Source of the DNA: Verrucomicrobiota bacterium
Lineage (GTDB): Bacteria; Verrucomicrobiota; Verrucomicrobiia; Methylacidiphilales; Verrucolacustridaceae
Assembly: GCA_010024525.1 (NCBI GenBank)
Contig: RGGS01000059.1
Span: 1 to 7,164 of the forward strand
Reading direction: 5' to 3'
DNA length: 7,164 nucleotides
Positions 2,803 to 7,164 of the stretch are shown here, piece after piece; the stretch's first letter is position 1, and each line of letters begins with the position of its first letter. The notes beneath the pieces are model-generated. The model was not told the origin of the DNA, searched no databases, and worked only from the letters and a program-made list of their open reading frames with translations. The position numbers were made by a program, and so were the translations under genes.

Positions 2803-5800
2803 ATGTCTAGTAGTAAGGCGCGAAGCGTAAGTGCTGCGTTGGCGTTGTGCGCCACGCTGGTGCTGTCCGTGGCGACGGGGTGGGGGCAGCAGTCCATCAC
2901 GACAGCGGGCGCTGCTGTAACGCAAGACTTTAATGGCATAGGAACAACCTCCACTGCGAGCCTTCCTACTGGGTTTAAAATGGGAACGGATTGGAGCACC
3001 GGAGCTACAGCCACTACGCAGGCAGCCGGTACATCTGGAACAGGTGTGTTAATTGGCACCTCAGGTGGAGGGTTTTATAATTTTGCGAATGGGGTGACCG
3101 GGAGCTCGACCGATCGGGCAATTGGATTTTTAACTTCAAGCAGTTACACGTCGCCTCGAAGCATAATTTACGCTTTCGTTAATAATACTGGGGGAACTGT
3201 TAGCTCGATTTCAGTTTCGTGGAATTATGAAAAATACAGAAGTGGAACATCGTCACTTAATTACACTTTCTTTCATGGCAGCACCGCCACTGCATCGACT
3301 GCCGCCACAAATGGCGATCAAGCATACAGCGCCGACGCCAACAACACCACGGTTTTAAACCCACCCGGATCTGTCGCGAAATCTGTGACCATTTCCGGTC
3401 TTAGCATCGCCAACGGTTCAACATATTATTTACGATGGACATATACTGGCTCAGCTAGCACCAGCGCCCAAGGCGTCGGCATTGATGATTTCTCAATCAA
3501 TTTGACATCTGCTGGCGCAGCAGCTCCACCCGCTCTTACTGCTGCTGGCAATGCAACGGTTGATGCCGCGTTCGACGTGACTTTCGTGGATGACTCTGCG
3601 TGGCGGGCTGCGATCACCAGCATTACCGTGGGTGGTTCAACTTTGGCTTCGAGTGCCTATTCAGTTTCTTCCGGCAAAATTACTTTTACCCCCTCTGCAT
3701 CGACGCTTTTACAATCCTCAGGAAGCAAAAGCATCGCCGTTATTGCCACCGGCTATAGCAACGCCACGGTCACTCAAACCATCGGCGTGGGTGCGGCGAA
3801 CAAACTCGCCGTGACGACCCAACCCGCCGCCCCGGCCAGCAATGGCGCCGTGCTGGCCACGCAGCCGGCGGTCACGGTTCAGGATCAATACGGCAACACG
3901 GTGACAGGAAGTTCAGCGGCAGTCGCCGCCGCGGTTGGCTCTGGCACTTGGACCCTTGGCGGGACGACCACGATCAATGCGTCCTCTGGTGTGGCGACCT
4001 TTTCTGGGTTGACCGCCACCAGCGCCGCCGCGGTGACCGGGGCGACGATCACTTTCAGTTCAGCAGGCCTGACTGGGACAACGTCCTCGACCTTTAACAT
4101 TCCAACTCCACCTCCAAGCAACGATCTCTCCTCAAGCCCCACTTCCATTACCGTAAATGGATCATCGGCAAGCGGGACAACCATATCCGCCACGTACACC
4201 TCGATAACTTCGGATGCCAATAGCAAAGCGGATGTGTGGTTCAGCTTTACGGCGCCGGCCACCGGAACCGTGACTCTAACCTCAACCTCAGCAAGTTCCC
4301 AAGATCTGGATATCGAAGCATGGGCCGGGCCGAGTGCTCCGACTTCAACGACAGGTCAGTTGATTGCCGATGGTAACGGAACCGGCAACACCACTGAAGT
4401 GGCAACCCTTTCCGTGAACCGGTCAACTGTCTATTTTGTGCGAGTCCTTCAGTGGGGTGGAACATCGGGAACATTTACCATCTCGGCAACGGGTCCTGTC
4501 GGTGAACCTTCCATCACTTCCATCACGTCCGGCAACGGGTTGCTGAATGTCAACTTCACACCGCCAAGCGTGGGGGCTTCAACCATCTCGAACTACAAAT
4601 TCTCGATTAATGGTGGAACCAGCTTTACCACCCGGTCCCCCGCGTCGACAAGCAGCCCTCTTTTAATCACCGGTTTGGCCAATGGAACCTCCTACAATGT
4701 GCAGATTCTTGCCGTAAACTCTGCAGGCGATGGGGCACCGACTGCCAGCACCGCGGCCGTGCCTTATACTGTGCCTGGCGCTCCCACCATCACCGGCATC
4801 ACTCCCGGCAACGGCATCCTGTCTGTGGCTTTCTCCGCACCTTCCTCCAACGGGGGATCACTAATCACCGATTATAAATATTCCACGGATGGTGGCTCCA
4901 CCTTTACCTCGGTTGGGGCGACCACCAGCCCTATCTCGATCAGCGGGCTGAGTAATGGAACCGCCTACAACGTACAGATCCGTGCAGTCAACGCTGCTGG
5001 GGATGGTACGGCTACGGCGAGCACGTCAGCCACGCCCAGAACGACACCCGGCGCTCCCACGATCACAACAATCACTCCAGGCAACGGACAGTTGAGCGTG
5101 GCCTTTAGCCCTCCTTCTTCGGACGGTGGAAACGCTGTAAGCAACTATGATTATTCGATTGATGGGGGCAGAAGTTGGACGGCCCGGTCCCCCGCAAATA
5201 CTGCAAGCCCCTTGGTCCTCAGCAGTCTGGCCAATGGAACAACCTATGATGTTCAAATTCGCGCCGTGAACGCGGCGGGCAGCGGAACTGCCACCAGTAC
5301 GACCCAAGGAACACCGGTGGCTCCGCCGGATCCAACCATCACCGTTTCGAAAGCCAGCTTGGCCGCGAAAACCACCACGTACGGAACTCCCTCCTCCGCG
5401 GAAACTTTCACGGTTTCGGGTACCACATTGGGAAGTGGGAATCTGACCGTAAGTGCTCCGACCGGGTTCGAGGTTTCCACGGATGGGACGACGTATTTCT
5501 CCTCTGTGAACCTTACCATCAACAGCGGCATTGTGAACGAAACGACGATTTACGCCCGGCTGGCGGCCACGGCGGCGGTGACGGGCAGCTATAATTCGCA
5601 AAACATCTCCATCTCGGGCGGAGGGGCCACCACTAGGAACGTGGCCACCGCATCCGCGGGAAACAGCGTGACCGCCAAGACCCTGTCCATCACCGGGCTT
5701 ATCTCGAGCACTGCCAGTAAGACTTACGATGGCACCACGACCGCCAATGTGACGGGAACGGCGGTCTATACCGGTTTGGCCAACGGGGAAACTTTCAGTG

Positions 5801-7164
5801 TTTTGGCTAGCGTGACTTGGTCCTTCCCCGATAAAAATGCCGGAAACGGCAAGGTGCTCACCCGTAGCGCCGACTACACAGCCCCCAACGGAAATTACAG
5901 CTTGCCGACGCAACCCTCACTTTCGGCCGACATTGCGAAAAAGAATCTGACGGGAACGTTCACGGCGCAAAGTAAAGGCTACGATGGCAACACAACTGCG
6001 ACTGTCATAAGCCGGAGCGTGAGCAGTCAAATTGCCGGTGACGATGTTAACCACAGCAACGGCACGGCGACGTTTGATACTGCCGAGCTGGGCACTGGAA
6101 AGACCGTGACCCTGTCAGGGGCAACTTTGACTGGGGTGGATGCTGGTAACTACACGCTTACTTCAGTTTCCACTACCACAGCGGACATCACTAAGGGAAC
6201 CGCTCTCATTTCCTTTGCTCCGTTACCGACAGGAAAAAAGGTAGGGGATGGGGCGTTTTCAGCAGGGGCGACGACTACCTTGGGGAGTATCAGCTACTCA
6301 AGTTCCAACCCAGCGGTGGCTACAGTGGATGGAAGCGGAAACATCACACCCATGGCTCCCGGAGTTACAAGCATTACTGCCACAGTGAATGAAACTAATA
6401 GCTATGCGGGTGCGACTGTCTCCCGAGAACTTACAATAGGGGCGCAAAATATTACGAACACCCTTCTCAGTGAGAATTTTTCAAGCCTCACTGCTGGTGG
6501 CAATAGTGCCACTACTGGAACTGGATCACCGGATACCGTGGAAGTTACCAGTGGCCTAACGAGCAATTTTCCCACCTCTGTCAAAGCTTACTCAGCTGGA
6601 GGTGCGGTTAAGCTTGGAACTGCATCCTTGGTTGGCTCCATTACGAGCAAGACTTTGGATTTAAGTGCAAACGGAGGTGTTTATACCATTTCCTTTGACG
6701 TTAAGGGGTGGACGACCGTTGAGGGAAATATTGTTGTCACGCCCTCCAGTGGCAGTCCGCAGACGGTGACATACACCGCCACTGTCTCCGGGTCTTTTGA
6801 ACGCAAGACGATTTCTTTTTCGGGCGGGACAGCAACCACAACTTTAACTATAGCCACCTCGGCAAAACGCGCCTTCCTGGATAACATAGAAGTGACCTCA
6901 CTGGTGCCAGGTGCGCCCGCAATAACTAAGATTGGCTCTTTTGGTGCTGTAAATGCAGTGTATGGTACGCCATCGGCGGCATCGGCAACCACGGCGACGG
7001 TGACTGGCGGAAGCTTGACGGCAAATATCACGGCAGAAGCACCTTCGGGATTTCAGGTTTCCACCGACGGATCCACTTGGGGATCCACCGCAACCTTCAC
7101 CCAGACAGACGGTTTTGCCAATGGCACTCTGTACCTTCGTTTGGCAGCGAATGCGCCGGCGGGT
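2803..7164 (+). CDS. Large secreted multidomain adhesin-like protein, 3' end outside the window
   Basis: The frame is open for 1454 codons to the window edge. Residues 1-28 form a Sec signal peptide (Lys5, Arg7; hydrophobic 11-23; likely cleavage after GWG). Domains in order: a beta-rich domain 39-235 (DFNG, DRAIGF at 104, IDDFSIN at 227); a Shr-like Hb-interacting-type domain about 243-330 (W267, ATGYSNATVTQTI); a Big/filamin-like domain 333-435 (VQDQYGNTV); a pre-peptidase C-terminal-like domain 439-566; three FN3 repeats 567-656, 658-748 and 749-838 (VQIRAVNAAG-type strands at 633, 724, 817); a YGTPS domain about 840-960; two YDG repeats (KTYDG 973, KGYDG 1058); a Big-2-like domain about 1134-1216; a jelly-roll-like domain 1217-1369; and a second YGTPS domain from 1370, cut off. 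The only cysteine is Cys16. I see no catalytic domain, so binding or adhesion is inferred. ATG 2803 lies 15 bases after GAGGA (2783-2787); GTG 2800 is an alternative. Neighbours give no clue to function. Confidence 0.88.
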   Translation, partial: MSSSKARSVSAALALCATLVLSVATGWGQQSITTAGAAVTQDFNGIGTTSTASLPTGFKMGTDWSTGATATTQAAGTSGTGVLIGTSGGGFYNFANGVTGSSTDRAIGFLTSSSYTSPRSIIYAFVNNTGGTVSSISVSWNYEKYRSGTSSLNYTFFHGSTATASTAATNGDQAYSADANNTTVLNPPGSVAKSVTISGLSIANGSTYYLRWTYTGSASTSAQGVGIDDFSINLTSAGAAAPPALTAAGNATVDAAFDVTFVDDSAWRAAITSITVGGSTLASSAYSVSSGKITFTPSASTLLQSSGSKSIAVIATGYSNATVTQTIGVGAANKLAVTTQPAAPASNGAVLATQPAVTVQDQYGNTVTGSSAAVAAAVGSGTWTLGGTTTINASSGVATFSGLTATSAAAVTGATITFSSAGLTGTTSSTFNIPTPPPSNDLSSSPTSITVNGSSASGTTISATYTSITSDANSKADVWFSFTAPATGTVTLTSTSASSQDLDIEAWAGPSAPTSTTGQLIADGNGTGNTTEVATLSVNRSTVYFVRVLQWGGTSGTFTISATGPVGEPSITSITSGNGLLNVNFTPPSVGASTISNYKFSINGGTSFTTRSPASTSSPLLITGLANGTSYNVQILAVNSAGDGAPTASTAAVPYTVPGAPTITGITPGNGILSVAFSAPSSNGGSLITDYKYSTDGGSTFTSVGATTSPISISGLSNGTAYNVQIRAVNAAGDGTATASTSATPRTTPGAPTITTITPGNGQLSVAFSPPSSDGGNAVSNYDYSIDGGRSWTARSPANTASPLVLSSLANGTTYDVQIRAVNAAGSGTATSTTQGTPVAPPDPTITVSKASLAAKTTTYGTPSSAETFTVSGTTLGSGNLTVSAPTGFEVSTDGTTYFSSVNLTINSGIVNETTIYARLAATAAVTGSYNSQNISISGGGATTRNVATASAGNSVTAKTLSITGLISSTASKTYDGTTTANVTGTAVYTGLANGETFSVLASVTWSFPDKNAGNGKVLTRSADYTAPNGNYSLPTQPSLSADIAKKNLTGTFTAQSKGYDGNTTATVISRSVSSQIAGDDVNHSNGTATFDTAELGTGKTVTLSGATLTGVDAGNYTLTSVSTTTADITKGTALISFAPLPTGKKVGDGAFSAGATTTLGSISYSSSNPAVATVDGSGNITPMAPGVTSITATVNETNSYAGATVSRELTIGAQNITNTLLSENFSSLTAGGNSATTGTGSPDTVEVTSGLTSNFPTSVKAYSAGGAVKLGTASLVGSITSKTLDLSANGGVYTISFDVKGWTTVEGNIVVTPSSGSPQTVTYTATVSGSFERKTISFSGGTATTTLTIATSAKRAFLDNIEVTSLVPGAPAITKIGSFGAVNAVYGTPSAASATTATVTGGSLTANITAEAPSGFQVSTDGSTWGSTATFTQTDGFANGTLYLRLAANAPAG

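Noticed and set aside
2836..2850. Lipoprotein signal at Cys16 of the secreted protein
   Set aside because: The preceding residues are LAL. A lipobox needs a small residue before Cys, and the Cys lies in the middle of the hydrophobic core.
5026..5913. Minus-strand open frame of 295 codons
   Set aside because: It is antisense to the FN3, YGTPS and YDG part of the secreted protein. The Gly/Arg-rich composition is what the reverse complement of Ser/Thr/Ala-rich coding DNA gives.

Overview
The window looks like chromosomal DNA from a free-living bacterium of the PVC group, most likely a verrucomicrobial one. This is an inference from three things: a very long Ser/Thr/Gly-rich secreted protein built from FN3, YDG and Big-type beta domains; two-gene toxin-antitoxin-like modules of a kind common in that group; and intergenic stretches crowded with short palindromes and AGATGAAGAT-type purine text. 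No rRNA, tRNA, CRISPR array, transposase or integrase is visible.

Layout. Bases 1-456 are a non-coding island of repeats and hairpins. Bases 457-1110 hold an AbrB/MazE-type antitoxin and a Doc/Fic-family toxin, overlapping by TTGA, behind a TTGACA promoter that may give a leaderless message. Bases 1111-1687 are a second repeat island that reuses modules of the first, including one 30-base exact copy and one 44-base block with 42 matches. Bases 1708-2458 hold a second overlapping gene pair: a 68-residue charged helical protein and a 185-residue nucleotidyltransferase with a GSx(13)DVD motif, resembling small-protein/MNT or AbiEii-like toxin-antitoxin pairs. Bases 2459-2802 are non-coding: a purine-rich repeat, one more GTAG hairpin, a nested palindrome and a dyad just upstream of the last gene. 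From 2803 to the window edge runs one uninterrupted plus-strand frame (1454 codons, no stop), the N-terminal part of a large secreted multidomain adhesin-like protein.

The most interesting structure is in the spacers. At least eight short hairpins there share one design: a foot tetranucleotide (GTAG, or the variants GTGG and ATAG) at the 5' base of a GC-rich stem whose sequence differs from copy to copy while pairing is kept. This is the layout of REP elements mobilised by RAYT (TnpA-REP) transposases. One pair is in inverted BIME-like arrangement with matching ends. Modules are cut and rejoined in different orders on either side of the first toxin-antitoxin pair.

Functionally, the two small modules are probably self-contained stability or stress/defence units. 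The large protein is probably exported by Sec and works at the cell surface or outside the cell. Nothing in the sequence links the three transcription units to one another.
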